A stretch of 23,616 nucleotides of DNA from NCBI GenBank assembly GCA_937916345.1, contig CALFUE010000024.1, positions 1-23,616 of the forward strand, read 5' to 3'. This document shows positions 1 to 8,206 of the stretch, piece by piece. Within the stretch, counting starts at the first letter, position 1. The number at the start of each line of letters is the position of its first letter. Below the pieces are notes generated by a model that saw only the letters and a program-made list of their open reading frames with translations, did no database searches and had not been told where the DNA came from. This stretch comes from an uncultured bacterium. GTDB lineage: Bacteria > Bacillota > Clostridia > Lachnospirales > Lachnospiraceae. Position numbers and translations under genes: made by a program.

Positions 1-15
1 GCTAAAATCCGGCGC

Positions 16-52
16 AGTAAACGACAAAGTAAAAAGAACTTTGTCGTTTACT
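16..52. repeat. Perfect 15-bp inverted repeat (hairpin) ahead of the EAL gene
   Basis: Bases 16-30 (AGTAAACGACAAAGT) and 38-52 (ACTTTGTCGTTTACT) are exact reverse complements around a 7-base loop. Neither side is followed by a T-run, so it does not look like an intrinsic terminator. The right arm ends seven bases before the likely Shine-Dalgarno site of the EAL gene, so in an mRNA it would form a leader hairpin that could affect translation or stability. A DNA-binding site or a fold-back artefact at a sequence edge are alternatives. The structure is certain; its role is not. Confidence 0.75.
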
Positions 53-68
53 ATACATGAGGGCGTAT

Positions 69-1913
69 ATGAACATTCAGATACAGGCCACTTCGCTGGT
101 CTTTATTATACTGTTGATAATATTCTATAAGGTTCAGCCAAAGCTGGGGCTCTACTCGGAGCGTCTTTATCTTCATGTGCTGATCACCTGTATGATAACC
201 CTGATCTTTGATATCACTTCCATTATCGTCATCATATACAGAGACAGTATCTATATGCTGCTCGTGGAATTCATCTGCAAGGCATATCTGGTGTGTCTCA
301 TACTGAACGGATTCTACGCATTCTACTATGCCCTGAGCGATATCTCCTACCCAAATCGACTGAAGCTTCGCATCGTCACCGCCTCGGTGATGATACTGAT
401 GAGCGTTGTCGTCTGCATCCTTCCCATCGACTACTATTCCGACGGGAGCGCGACCTACACCCTCGGCCCCGCAGTTCTCTCAACCTACGGGTTCACGCTG
501 TTTTTCATTATACTGACCATGATATTCTGCCTGACACAGAAAAAGAGGATCAACACCATACGAAGGAAAGCCATCCTCTGGTGGATGGGCATCTGGGTCG
601 CATTTGCGACCATACAGTTTCTGAACAATTCTTTCCTGATCGTGGGACTGGGCTGCGCCGTAGGCAGCGTCATCCTGTTCTTCTTCCTGGAAAATCCCGA
701 TTCCTACATCGACAAAAACCTGGGTTGTTTCAACTCCAACGCCCTGACCAGATACCTCGACCACATAATCGAGATAAAGAAATCCTGCCCTATCATCATT
801 CTAAACTTCAACAACGAGGAGAAAAAGGACGCATCAAACGGCATGGAATTCATGAGATGGATCATCGAGAAGGGCGGCTCCGAAAAAGACGTACGGATAT
901 TCAAAAATATCCACTCAGAGCTGTGGATGATATTTGACAGCATGCACGACTACACCCTCTACAGGAGTCTGGTCGCCACTGAGATGGAGAAACAGGAAAA
1001 GCAGGTCATCCTGGTAAAGGATTCCAACATATTCTCCTCTTCAGACGAACTGACAAAGGTCATCTCCTACACCGAGATCGAGGATATGATACTTCTGACA
1101 AGAGGCATCAGAAACATTACAATCGAAGACATCATAGACTACAATGCCGAAAACAGGATAAAGGCGGATATCATAGAGGCATTGGAGGACGATAGGATAG
1201 AGATATTCATACAACCGATATACTCCACCCTGAAAGAGCATTTCGTATCGGGTGAGGTTCTCGCCCGTATGCGCACAAAGGATAATCTCATTGTTCCTCC
1301 GGGGATCTTCATACCCGTTGCGGAGCGCAGCGGTCTGATCAAGGAGATCGGGGAGCGTGTCTTCAGAAAGGCCTGCAAATTTATCAGCGAGTCAAACCTG
1401 CAAAGCTACGGCATAGATTATCTGGAGGTCAATCTGGCTGTGGAGCATGGAGAGAGCGAAGAGCTTCTTGACAGCTTTGTCAGCATAATGAAGGAATACT
1501 CCATCAATCCGAAGATGCTGAATCTGGAGATCACGGAGACCGGCTCCATCAGAAACAGGGAGCGCTTCATGAAGAATATGGAAAAGTTCAGGGCGCTGGG
1601 TGTAGAGCTGTCACTGGATGACTTCGGTTCAGGAGAGTCAAATCTGGACTACATCATACAGATGCCCGTCTCTATCGTCAAATTCGATAAGCAGATGATC
1701 GATGAATACAACAGAAATGTCAGGGCAAAATTTGTGGTGCACCACATAACGGATATGGCCCACGAGATGGGGCTCATGATAGTGGCTGAGGGCGTGGAGA
1801 CAAAGGATCAGCTGGATGAAATGCGCCGCATCGGGATCGATTTCATACAGGGCTACTACTTCTCAAAGCCCGTTCCCACAGGGGATTTCCTGACCTTTAT
1901 ATCCGCGCAGTAA
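69..1913 (+). CDS. Membrane EAL-domain c-di-GMP phosphodiesterase with degenerate GGDEF
   Basis: The protein probably hydrolyses cyclic di-GMP at the inner face of the membrane. Numbering from the upstream ATG at 57, residues about 10-212 hold roughly seven hydrophobic segments. Residues 215-370 resemble a GGDEF domain at its start (IDKNLGCFN, compare D-LTG-N) but show no GGDEF signature, so it is unlikely to make c-di-GMP. The EAL domain spans about 371-615: the signature reads EVL (E400), and the metal and catalytic positions appear intact as N459, E491, D521/D522, K542, E578 and Q598. I prefer the ATG at 69 because GAGGG lies five bases upstream, while the ATG at 57 has only the hairpin before it; this gives 614 residues. 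It is alone on its strand and converges with the charged-protein gene. No promoter is visible in the 56 bases upstream, so transcription probably starts outside the window. Membrane part resembles 7TM sensor modules; ligand unknown. Confidence 0.9.
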   Translation: MNIQIQATSLVFIILLIIFYKVQPKLGLYSERLYLHVLITCMITLIFDITSIIVIIYRDSIYMLLVEFICKAYLVCLILNGFYAFYYALSDISYPNRLKLRIVTASVMILMSVVVCILPIDYYSDGSATYTLGPAVLSTYGFTLFFIILTMIFCLTQKKRINTIRRKAILWWMGIWVAFATIQFLNNSFLIVGLGCAVGSVILFFFLENPDSYIDKNLGCFNSNALTRYLDHIIEIKKSCPIIILNFNNEEKKDASNGMEFMRWIIEKGGSEKDVRIFKNIHSELWMIFDSMHDYTLYRSLVATEMEKQEKQVILVKDSNIFSSSDELTKVISYTEIEDMILLTRGIRNITIEDIIDYNAENRIKADIIEALEDDRIEIFIQPIYSTLKEHFVSGEVLARMRTKDNLIVPPGIFIPVAERSGLIKEIGERVFRKACKFISESNLQSYGIDYLEVNLAVEHGESEELLDSFVSIMKEYSINPKMLNLEITETGSIRNRERFMKNMEKFRALGVELSLDDFGSGESNLDYIIQMPVSIVKFDKQMIDEYNRNVRAKFVVHHITDMAHEMGLMIVAEGVETKDQLDEMRRIGIDFIQGYYFSKPVPTGDFLTFISAQ

Positions 1914-1947
1914 GATTAAAGAAAATTTTCGATACGCAGGCATGCGC

Positions 1948-1980
1948 AAAACAAGCGGCTCCGTCCGAGCCGCTTGTTTT
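1948..1980 (+). terminator. Intrinsic terminator after the EAL gene, possibly bidirectional
   Basis: Bases 1948-1960 (AAAACAAGCGGCT) pair perfectly with 1968-1980, and C1961/G1967 adds one more pair, leaving a 5-base loop. On the plus strand it is followed by TCTTTT, giving a good U-tract together with the TTTT of the stem. On the minus strand the A-run of the left arm gives only four T, so it may also stop the convergent gene ending at 2033, but less efficiently. Confidence 0.88.
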
Positions 1981-2032
1981 TCTTTTATTAAGTTTTTTGA
2001 TCTTTTGAGCATTCCAGCTCTTTATTAAATTG

Positions 2033-2914
2033 TCAGCTGACGGACACCTGGAAATCCTGCTTAGCGCGTCTGTCCAACATCACGCTGACGGTCTCCCTGT
2101 CAGCAGATCCGCTAACATTTATCCGGCTGCCGCTCTCGCCCGTATCCTGTGACCCGCGATCCGCCGTGCCGGTCAATTCTTCGATCTGCTCCTGTTTTTT
2201 AGTAGTGTCCGTACCTCTCATCCTGTCGATGTCACGCTCACCCCTCAGCACATCTGCTTCTTCACTGAGGCGCCTGCTAGTGTTCATCTCAATGACAAAT
2301 TCACTGTCTACATGATTACCTGACAGAATGTCGTAGGCATCCTGCGGAGAGAATGACTGTTCTTCTGCATCTGTGCGGGCTGTTCTCTTTTCTTCAGCCT
2401 CATTTACTTCCTCGTCTTTCTCTTCCTCTGCCCTTGTTGTTTCCCTCTCTGTGCCGACGGCTTCATCTCTTGCGATGGATACCGGGTTTGTTGTATCAGA
2501 TCTGTCTTCTGCATCCGTTTCGATCTCACGGCGTGACGCAGCATCCTCTTCGGAATTTTTCTGAGATATCGTAGTCTCCCCGCGTCTGATGTCCTCCGGT
2601 GTGACCACATCGTAATTCTTTAAGCGCTCTGCTTTGTCTTCTTTTGATTCTTTTTCTTTCTCCTCGCGCTCATACTCTCTGATCTGTGAAGCGTATCTGT
2701 CGGCCTTCCTCTCTTCCAACTCTCCCGAAATCTGTTTTCTCTCTTCGTCAACCACTGTCGACTCCCTCTTACCGGGGCTGAGACGATCATCGGTATTGAG
2801 TTTGTTCTCTTCCTTTTCGCGGGTGGAAGAAATTCTTTCAGCCTTGGTCTGGGCCATACGCTCCATCCTCTGCAGATACCGGGTATGATTATCGGATATC
2901 CTGCTGATGGTCAT
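2033..2914 (-). CDS. Unrecognised highly charged, probably disordered protein, 293 aa
   Basis: I do not recognise this protein. It is dominated by E, R, D, K, S and T: I count 49 Glu in 293 residues, no Cys, no Trp and very few aromatics. There is no signal peptide or membrane segment, so it should be cytoplasmic. Residues about 15-100 could form charged helix or coiled coil; later parts look disordered. Slightly more ordered islands are YDVVTPEDIRRG (about 101-112), a stretch around 191-215 (PQDAYDILSG to FVIEMN) and the C-terminal MLDRRAKQDFQV. The ATG at 2912-2914 follows GGGAGGAAGGAGC, a strong ribosome binding region, and a good promoter lies upstream, so the frame is probably expressed. 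It follows recN by 88 bases and ends towards the shared terminator. Antisense frames here are shadows. Low-complexity composition limits homology guesses; a scaffold or nucleic-acid-associated role would be speculation. Confidence 0.75.
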   Translation of the reverse strand: MTISRISDNHTRYLQRMERMAQTKAERISSTREKEENKLNTDDRLSPGKRESTVVDEERKQISGELEERKADRYASQIREYEREEKEKESKEDKAERLKNYDVVTPEDIRRGETTISQKNSEEDAASRREIETDAEDRSDTTNPVSIARDEAVGTERETTRAEEEKDEEVNEAEEKRTARTDAEEQSFSPQDAYDILSGNHVDSEFVIEMNTSRRLSEEADVLRGERDIDRMRGTDTTKKQEQIEELTGTADRGSQDTGESGSRINVSGSADRETVSVMLDRRAKQDFQVSVS

Positions 2915-2963
2915 GCTCCTTCCTCCCTTCCTTTAATTTTTTCCTTATCTGATAATTAATATC

Positions 2964-2992
2964 ATAATAGTATATTTACACAATTTTGTAAA
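2964..2992 (-). promoter_or_regulatory. Sigma-A-like promoter of the charged-protein gene
   Basis: On the minus strand the -35 box TTTACA (2987-2992) and the -10 box TATTAT (2964-2969) are separated by exactly 17 bases. The start codon lies about 50 bases past the -10 box. The region is very AT-rich and sits between the recN stop and this gene, so the charged-protein gene can be transcribed independently of the recN operon. Confidence 0.65.
2975..2992. promoter_or_regulatory. Operator-like palindrome overlapping the -35 box
   Basis: TTTACA (2975-2980) and TGTAAA (2987-2992) form a 6-6-6 inverted repeat around CAATTT. It covers the -35 box and most of the spacer of the promoter, the usual place for a repressor site. 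No regulator can be named from the sequence, and such AT-rich palindromes can arise by chance. Confidence 0.35.
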
Positions 2993-3002
2993 GTATTTTT
3001 TT

Positions 3003-4670
3003 TTATTTTTCAGCAAATTTTTTACGCATTTCCGAGGCACTTTTCCGGATAGTCTCAGAGTTGTCATCTCCCCCAATCATGCGCGATAATTCAAGGTTTA
3101 TCTCATCCTCCCTCAGTTCTCTGATATTTGATATGGTGACGCCCTCCTCCACGTTCTTTTCGATCAGAAAATGATGCTCTGCCGCAGACGCGATCTGTGG
3201 CAGATGAGTAATGCAGATCACCTGGTGATCCTTTGATATCTGACGCATCTTTACAGCGACTTTATTGGCTGTCTCTCCGCTGATACCAGTGTCTATCTCA
3301 TCGAATATCAGTGTTGGCACTTTATCCTTGTCCGCCATTATGGATTTTAAGCCCAACATTATTCGCGACATCTCTCCCCCGGATGCCACCTTTACCAGAG
3401 GCTTTAATGGCTCTCCCGGATTGGTGGAGATCAGGAATCTGATATCGTCAGACCCGGTCTGATCCGGCGTATCTTTTTTTGCAAATTCAACCTTGAATCT
3501 CACATCCAGGAAATTTAATTCTTTCAAGGAGCCGACCAGACATTGCTCCATCTTTTTTGCAGCCTCTTTTCTGATGTCTGACAGGGCGATGCAGTTTTCG
3601 CTTAACTCTTCTGATGTATCGCCAAGCTTTTTCTTTATCATTTCCAGATGATCAGTCAGATTTTTCAGCTTATCAAGCTTTTCTTTTTTTTCTTCCAGGC
3701 AGATCATCACCTGCTCTATGCTGCCCCCGAATTTGTCCTTCAGATGGTTTATGGTGTCAAGTCTCCTTGTCACCTCGTCAAATCTCTCCGGATCAAAGCC
3801 GCTGTCATCTAGAAAGGCATTTATATCCTTTCCAGCCCCTCTTACCAGATCACAGACCTGATCGATGGTCAAGGCTATTGAATCCACTCGCCCATCCAGT
3901 CCGGAAATTGAAGAAAGAACTGTAGCTGCGCGATCGATGGCGTCCTCAGCGCCACGATCACCTCTTAAATACCCGGACGCCTCGCCCAGAGCCGAAACGA
4001 TCTTATCGAAATTTTTCATGCGGCGGAATTCTTCTTCCAGCCGCGTGTCCTCACCGGGCGTTAGGCCGGCGTCTGTTATCTCATCGATCTCAAATGTCAG
4101 AAGATCCATCTCCCGAAGCCTCTCGTCGTCTGAGATGTCAGATGCGTCAAGCTCATTTTTCAGGTCTCTGTATCTGTAAAAGATCTCCTTTACCTGTTCT
4201 CTTTTCCCGGTCACTTTCTCACCCGCAAAGCTGTCCAGATAGCTTAAATGCCTGCTCTCTGAGAGCAGCGACTGATGCTCGTGCTGACCATGTATATCTA
4301 TGAGGTAGCCCGCAGCCTCCTTTAATACCCCTGCGGCTACCCCCTCGCCATTTATGTTTGCGACAGAGCGCCTGCCGGAGAGCTTTCTCCTGAGTATCAC
4401 CTCATTGCCCTCACAGTCGATGTCCCGGGCTCTTAAATAGTCCTTTAATTCCTGCGATATGTCTGAGAAATACAGCTCCACCATTCCCTCTGTCTCGCCC
4501 TCTCTCAAAAAGCCGGAGGCATTTCTCTCTCCCAGGGCAAAGCTGATAGAATCAATGATGATCGATTTTCCTGCTCCAGTCTCTCCCGTCAATATATTTA
4601 AACCCTCTGAAAACATTATCTCCGACTCCTGTATGAGGGCAAGGTTCTTCACATGAACGCAGTCTAACAT
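3003..4670 (-). CDS. recN: DNA repair ATPase RecN
   Basis: RecN is an SMC-like ATPase that acts early at DNA double-strand breaks, bridging or tethering ends for recombination. The 555-residue length is normal for the family. Walker A is GETGAGKS (29-36); a coiled-coil arm fills about 150-370; the ABC signature region carries SGGE at 430-433 and Walker B is LIFDEID at 454-460, followed by an ITHLPQIA switch segment. The ATG at 4668-4670 is preceded by GAGGAGG that overlaps the end of nadK, with a somewhat long 12-base spacer; I see no better start. It is the last gene of the isoprenoid/repair cluster. In many Clostridia argR lies between nadK and recN; here only 19 bases separate them. Confidence 0.97.
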   Translation of the reverse strand: MLDCVHVKNLALIQESEIMFSEGLNILTGETGAGKSIIIDSISFALGERNASGFLREGETEGMVELYFSDISQELKDYLRARDIDCEGNEVILRRKLSGRRSVANINGEGVAAGVLKEAAGYLIDIHGQHEHQSLLSESRHLSYLDSFAGEKVTGKREQVKEIFYRYRDLKNELDASDISDDERLREMDLLTFEIDEITDAGLTPGEDTRLEEEFRRMKNFDKIVSALGEASGYLRGDRGAEDAIDRAATVLSSISGLDGRVDSIALTIDQVCDLVRGAGKDINAFLDDSGFDPERFDEVTRRLDTINHLKDKFGGSIEQVMICLEEKKEKLDKLKNLTDHLEMIKKKLGDTSEELSENCIALSDIRKEAAKKMEQCLVGSLKELNFLDVRFKVEFAKKDTPDQTGSDDIRFLISTNPGEPLKPLVKVASGGEMSRIMLGLKSIMADKDKVPTLIFDEIDTGISGETANKVAVKMRQISKDHQVICITHLPQIASAAEHHFLIEKNVEEGVTISNIRELREDEINLELSRMIGGDDNSETIRKSASEMRKKFAEK

Positions 4671-4689
4671 ATAATAAAAATTACCTCCT

Positions 4690-5550
4690 CTAATTCAGCT
4701 TGTTTCTGAGTGTTTCCAAAAATCCGCCTGCTGACAGCTTTATTATGCGGGCGTCATGCCGCGATCTGGTGACCGTGATACTATCTCCCACGGAAAGCAT
4801 CTGATGTCTGTCTCCGTCAAAGCTCACCATTACTCTCTCGTCATTTTCATATCTCCTGCTGCCTATCTCTATGGTGACGCGCGTCTCATCCGACAGCACT
4901 ATGCTTCTGGCTGTAACATTGTGGGCACTGATGGGTGTGATGAGTATGGCGGAGGCGGTAGGCTCGACGATCGGTCCTCCCGCAGAGAGATTATAGGCAG
5001 TGGAGCCTGTTGGGGAGGATATTATCACTCCGTCTCCGTTGAAGGACTGCAGAAATTCTCCATTGACATAGACGATGAGATTTACCATCTGCAGAATCCC
5101 GATTCGGTGGATGACTATGTCATTCAATGCCTCCAGGCCTTCTCCGTTTTTTTTGCCCTTTTCAAAATATGAGATGCTGCCTGAAAGCCTCATTCGCTTT
5201 TCGATGTTGAAATCATCTGTCAGCAACCTGTCTATTGCCTCAAAAGTGCTTTCCCGGTCGACCTCACACAAGAATCCCGTATGGCCGAGATTCACACCCA
5301 AAAGCGGCAGATCGATGCCCGCCAGATCTCTCGCGGCATGGATCAGTGTACCGTCACCCCCAAGGACGATGATCCCCTCAGTATCCTTTGGGATCCCGGA
5401 CACATCCACACAGTCAGTGTTTTCCGCCTCACCGGTGCTCAAGTAAAACTTTGCACGGCCGCCGCAGCGCGTTATGGTATCGCACATCTCCCTGGCAAAT
5501 GCGGCGTTTTCATCCTTATAGGAATTGGTAATTATAAATATATTTCTCAT
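4690..5550 (-). CDS. nadK: NAD kinase
   Basis: This enzyme phosphorylates NAD to NADP in the cytoplasm, supplying NADPH for reactions including the isoprenoid pathway encoded upstream. Numbered from the upstream GTG at 5556, the family motifs are GGDGT (66-70), LND (144-146, usually NE), and the NAD-binding stretch GDGVIISSPTGSTAY (174-188) followed by SAGGPI. The GTG at 5554-5556 overlaps the tlyA stop as GTGA, but the ATG at 5548-5550 has GGAG five bases upstream and is the better start, giving 286 residues, normal for bacterial NadK. The Asp in place of Glu in the NE motif is conservative. Translation is probably coupled to tlyA. Confidence 0.95.
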   Translation of the reverse strand: MRNIFIITNSYKDENAAFAREMCDTITRCGGRAKFYLSTGEAENTDCVDVSGIPKDTEGIIVLGGDGTLIHAARDLAGIDLPLLGVNLGHTGFLCEVDRESTFEAIDRLLTDDFNIEKRMRLSGSISYFEKGKKNGEGLEALNDIVIHRIGILQMVNLIVYVNGEFLQSFNGDGVIISSPTGSTAYNLSAGGPIVEPTASAILITPISAHNVTARSIVLSDETRVTIEIGSRRYENDERVMVSFDGDRHQMLSVGDSITVTRSRHDARIIKLSAGGFLETLRNKLN

Positions 5551-5552
5551 GA

Positions 5553-6353
5553 TCACTCCAACGCGGCATGGGCAGCCGCAACAGTCTCAGAGATATCTAT
5601 TTCATCAGAGACACCACCCTCGCCATTAAGACGAAGGCAGGTGAGATACTCGATATTTCCCTCAGGTCCCTTGATGGGCGAATAAGTGAGATGGGACACA
5701 AAAAAACCGATCCCCGACGCGAAATCAAGAATGCTTTTTATCACTTCCCTGTGGACTGACACATCCCGCACGACACCCTTTTTCCCGATCTTTTCTCTGC
5801 CCGCCTCGAACTGTGGCTTTATCAGTACCGCCAGAACAGCATCGCTTGCCAGCAGGCCCTTGACATTTTCAAGTATCTTTGTGAGAGATATAAAGGAGAC
5901 ATCTATCGACGCGAAGCTGATGAAGTCACCTATCTCCTCTCTCTTCAGGTATCTGATATTCGTTTTTTCCATGCAGACGACGCGCTCATCCTGACGCAGT
6001 CCCCAGTCGAACTGGCCGTAACCCACATCCACTGAATAAACCTTTGCGGCGCCGTTTTTAAGCATGCAGTCGGTGAAGCCCCCGGTGGAGGCGCCGATAT
6101 CCATGCAGACAAGTCCGCGGCAGCTGAGATCAAACTCGGCAAAGGCCTTCTCGAGCTTGTAGCCGCCTCTGCTGACATAGCTCATGCTTTTTTGTTTCAC
6201 CTCGACCTTTGCGGTCTCCGGTATCATGGTGCCGGCCTTGGTCTCCTTCTGACCGTCCACATAGACGATCCCTTCCATGATATAGCTCTTTGCCCTCTCT
6301 CTCGAGGTTGCCAGCCCAAGCTCCGTGATCATCACATCAAGCCTCTTTTTCAC
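5553..6353 (-). CDS. tlyA: TlyA-family rRNA 2'-O-methyltransferase (S4 domain plus FtsJ-like)
   Basis: TlyA proteins are SAM-dependent ribose methyltransferases; in Mycobacterium TlyA methylates 16S and 23S rRNA, while the 'hemolysin' name is historical. Numbering from the ATG at 6359, an S4 RNA-binding domain covers about 4-60 (RLDVMITELGLATSRERAKS) and a Rossmann methyltransferase domain covers 62-245. The SAM motif is DIGASTGGFTD (87-97). The K-D-K-E catalytic residues appear as K68, D153, K181 and E237. I prefer the GTG at 6351-6353: GGAGG lies seven bases upstream and the codon overlaps the dxs stop as GTGA, while the ATG at 6357-6359 is only one base after GGAGG. That gives 266 residues. 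Whether it modifies rRNA here cannot be read from the sequence. Confidence 0.93.
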   Translation of the reverse strand: MKKRLDVMITELGLATSRERAKSYIMEGIVYVDGQKETKAGTMIPETAKVEVKQKSMSYVSRGGYKLEKAFAEFDLSCRGLVCMDIGASTGGFTDCMLKNGAAKVYSVDVGYGQFDWGLRQDERVVCMEKTNIRYLKREEIGDFISFASIDVSFISLTKILENVKGLLASDAVLAVLIKPQFEAGREKIGKKGVVRDVSVHREVIKSILDFASGIGFFVSHLTYSPIKGPEGNIEYLTCLRLNGEGGVSDEIDISETVAAAHAALE

Positions 6354-8206
6354 AGGCATTCCTCCAACTCATCAGCAATGGATCTGGAATCCAGCAGAAA
6401 TTTTTTCAGCTCCTTTTCTCTTGAACCGTGCTCCACGAACACATCAGGTATGGCAAAGGTTTTTACTGTGAGAGACAACCCATCCTTCTGGACCAGGGAA
6501 CGAACGCTCATACCGAAGCCGCCGGCCTCGTTATTCTCCTCAAGCACCGCCAGTATCTCGTGATCAGAGTTGATATTCCGCAGCATATCGCGGTCGACAG
6601 GCTTCGCGAATCTGGCGTTTATAACGGTGGAATGCACCCCTCTGTGCTGGAGTATTCCCGATACCTCCATTGCTGTTGTCACCATGGCGCCCAGCGCGAG
6701 CAATGCTATATTTTTTCCGCGGCTGATCATCTCTGATCTGCCCAGCCTGATGGGGGCTCTGTATTCTTTTAAGCCCTTGAAGCCCTCGCCCCTCGGGTAT
6801 CGGATGGCAACGGGTGAATCCATTTTGTTTATGGCAAAAAGGAGCATGTCCTTCATCTCCCAGATATTTTTAGGGGCCATCACGGTCATCCCCGGCACCG
6901 AGAGCATGTATGAGATATCGAAAAGTCCCTGGTGTGTAGAGCCGTCGGCTCCGACTATGCCGCTCCTGTCCACCGCAAATACCACATGCTTCCCTGTCAG
7001 AGCCACATCGTGAAGTATCTGGTCGTAAGCTCTCTGCAGGAAGCTGGAGTAGACGCATACCACGGGCAGCATCCCCCCGGAGAAAAGTCCCGCCGCAAAT
7101 GTCACGGCATGAGCTTCCGCAATACCAACATCAAAAAATCTATTGGGGAATCTCTCATGAAAGCGCACCAACCCGACACCCGACTCCATTGCCGCGGTAA
7201 TGGCGCAGATCCTGTCATTTTTGGATGCCTCGGTGCACAGAACATCGCTCAGCACATCAGCATAGGTGGGACCGGTCTTTTTTACAAGGAGCTTTCCGGT
7301 ATCCCTGTCAAAGGGGCCGACTCCGTGGAACACATCGGGATATCTCCTTGCAGGCTCAAACCCCCGCCCCTTCTGAGTGATGACATGTACCACCACGGCC
7401 TTCTTCACTTTTTTCGCAGCGGCGAAGGCTCTTTTCATGGCTCTGATATCATGTCCGTCCACGGGTCCGATGTATACAATCCCCATATCCTCAAATACCA
7501 TTCCGGGGAGAAAGAGAGATTTGATACCAGATTTGGTTCTTTTGATCCTGTTTACTATACGCTCTCCTCCGGGGAATTTTGAGAGCGAGGACTTCACACC
7601 GCTCTTCAGATCCTGATAGGACCGGGCTGTACGAAGGTACGCCAGATAATTGCTTAATCCGCCGACATTTCTGGCTATACTCATCTCATTGTCGTTTACC
7701 ACTATAATAAAATTGGTGGTAAGCTTTGCGGCATTATTTAAGGCCTCGTAGTAGAGTCCTCCCGTCATTGATCCGTCACCTATGACAGAGACAATCTTGT
7801 GATCACCCCCTGTAATATCTCTGGCAGCACCCACCCCCAGCCCCGCGGACACAGATGTAGAGCTGTGACCGGTGTCGAAGGCGTCATACTCGCTCTCCGC
7901 TGTCCTGGTGAAGCCGCACAATCCTCCCTCGGTCCTGATAGTGGAAAATCTGTTTTTCCTGCCGGTCAGGATCTTGTAAGAATATGTCTGGTGCCCCACA
8001 TCCCACACTATCTTGTCCTTGGGCAGATCAAACTCCGAGAGCAGCGCGACCGTGAGCTCCACTGTACCTAAATTGGACGCGAGATGTCCTCCGTTTTTTG
8101 AGACGGTATCTATGATCATCTCCCGAAGTTCCCTGGCCAGCTCAGGGTATTCTGCAGGGCTTAATTTCTTAAAATCCTTATAGCTTTCAATCCTTTCAAG
8201 TGCCAT
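6350..8206 (-). CDS. dxs: 1-deoxy-D-xylulose-5-phosphate synthase
   Basis: DXS condenses pyruvate and glyceraldehyde-3-phosphate, the first committed step of the MEP pathway to isoprenoids, and needs thiamine diphosphate and Mg. Numbered from the GTG at 8209, the ThDP motif runs from GDGSMTGG (144-151) to the VNDNEMSI stretch (171-178). The transketolase-like pyrimidine domain carries the catalytic Glu in GIAEAHA, and the DRSGIVGADGSTHQG segment is characteristic of DXS. A C-terminal transketolase domain ends the 618-619-residue protein, normal length. GTG at 8209 overlaps the ispA stop as GTGA; the ATG at 8206 follows AGGAAG and is chosen. Its placement with ispA and xseAB is a common Gram-positive arrangement. 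Confidence 0.97.
   Translation of the reverse strand: MALERIESYKDFKKLSPAEYPELARELREMIIDTVSKNGGHLASNLGTVELTVALLSEFDLPKDKIVWDVGHQTYSYKILTGRKNRFSTIRTEGGLCGFTRTAESEYDAFDTGHSSTSVSAGLGVGAARDITGGDHKIVSVIGDGSMTGGLYYEALNNAAKLTTNFIIVVNDNEMSIARNVGGLSNYLAYLRTARSYQDLKSGVKSSLSKFPGGERIVNRIKRTKSGIKSLFLPGMVFEDMGIVYIGPVDGHDIRAMKRAFAAAKKVKKAVVVHVITQKGRGFEPARRYPDVFHGVGPFDRDTGKLLVKKTGPTYADVLSDVLCTEASKNDRICAITAAMESGVGLVRFHERFPNRFFDVGIAEAHAVTFAAGLFSGGMLPVVCVYSSFLQRAYDQILHDVALTGKHVVFAVDRSGIVGADGSTHQGLFDISYMLSVPGMTVMAPKNIWEMKDMLLFAINKMDSPVAIRYPRGEGFKGLKEYRAPIRLGRSEMISRGKNIALLALGAMVTTAMEVSGILQHRGVHSTVINARFAKPVDRDMLRNINSDHEILAVLEENNEAGGFGMSVRSLVQKDGLSLTVKTFAIPDVFVEHGSREKELKKFLLDSRSIADELEECL

Noticed and set aside
16..52. 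Hairpin as an intrinsic terminator
   Set aside because: No U-tract on either side, and a gene starts just downstream.
293..937. Overlapping plus-strand frame rich in Arg and His inside the EAL gene
   Set aside because: No ribosome site and biased composition; it is the +1 shadow of a conserved EAL protein.
2353..2888. Ser/Leu-rich plus-strand frames opposite the charged-protein gene
   Set aside because: They mirror Glu/Arg codons, lack ribosome sites and overlap each other; the minus-strand frame has promoter and ribosome site.
6932..7582. 216-codon plus-strand frame opposite dxs
   Set aside because: It lies fully antisense to the well-conserved dxs coding sequence and has no recognisable domain.
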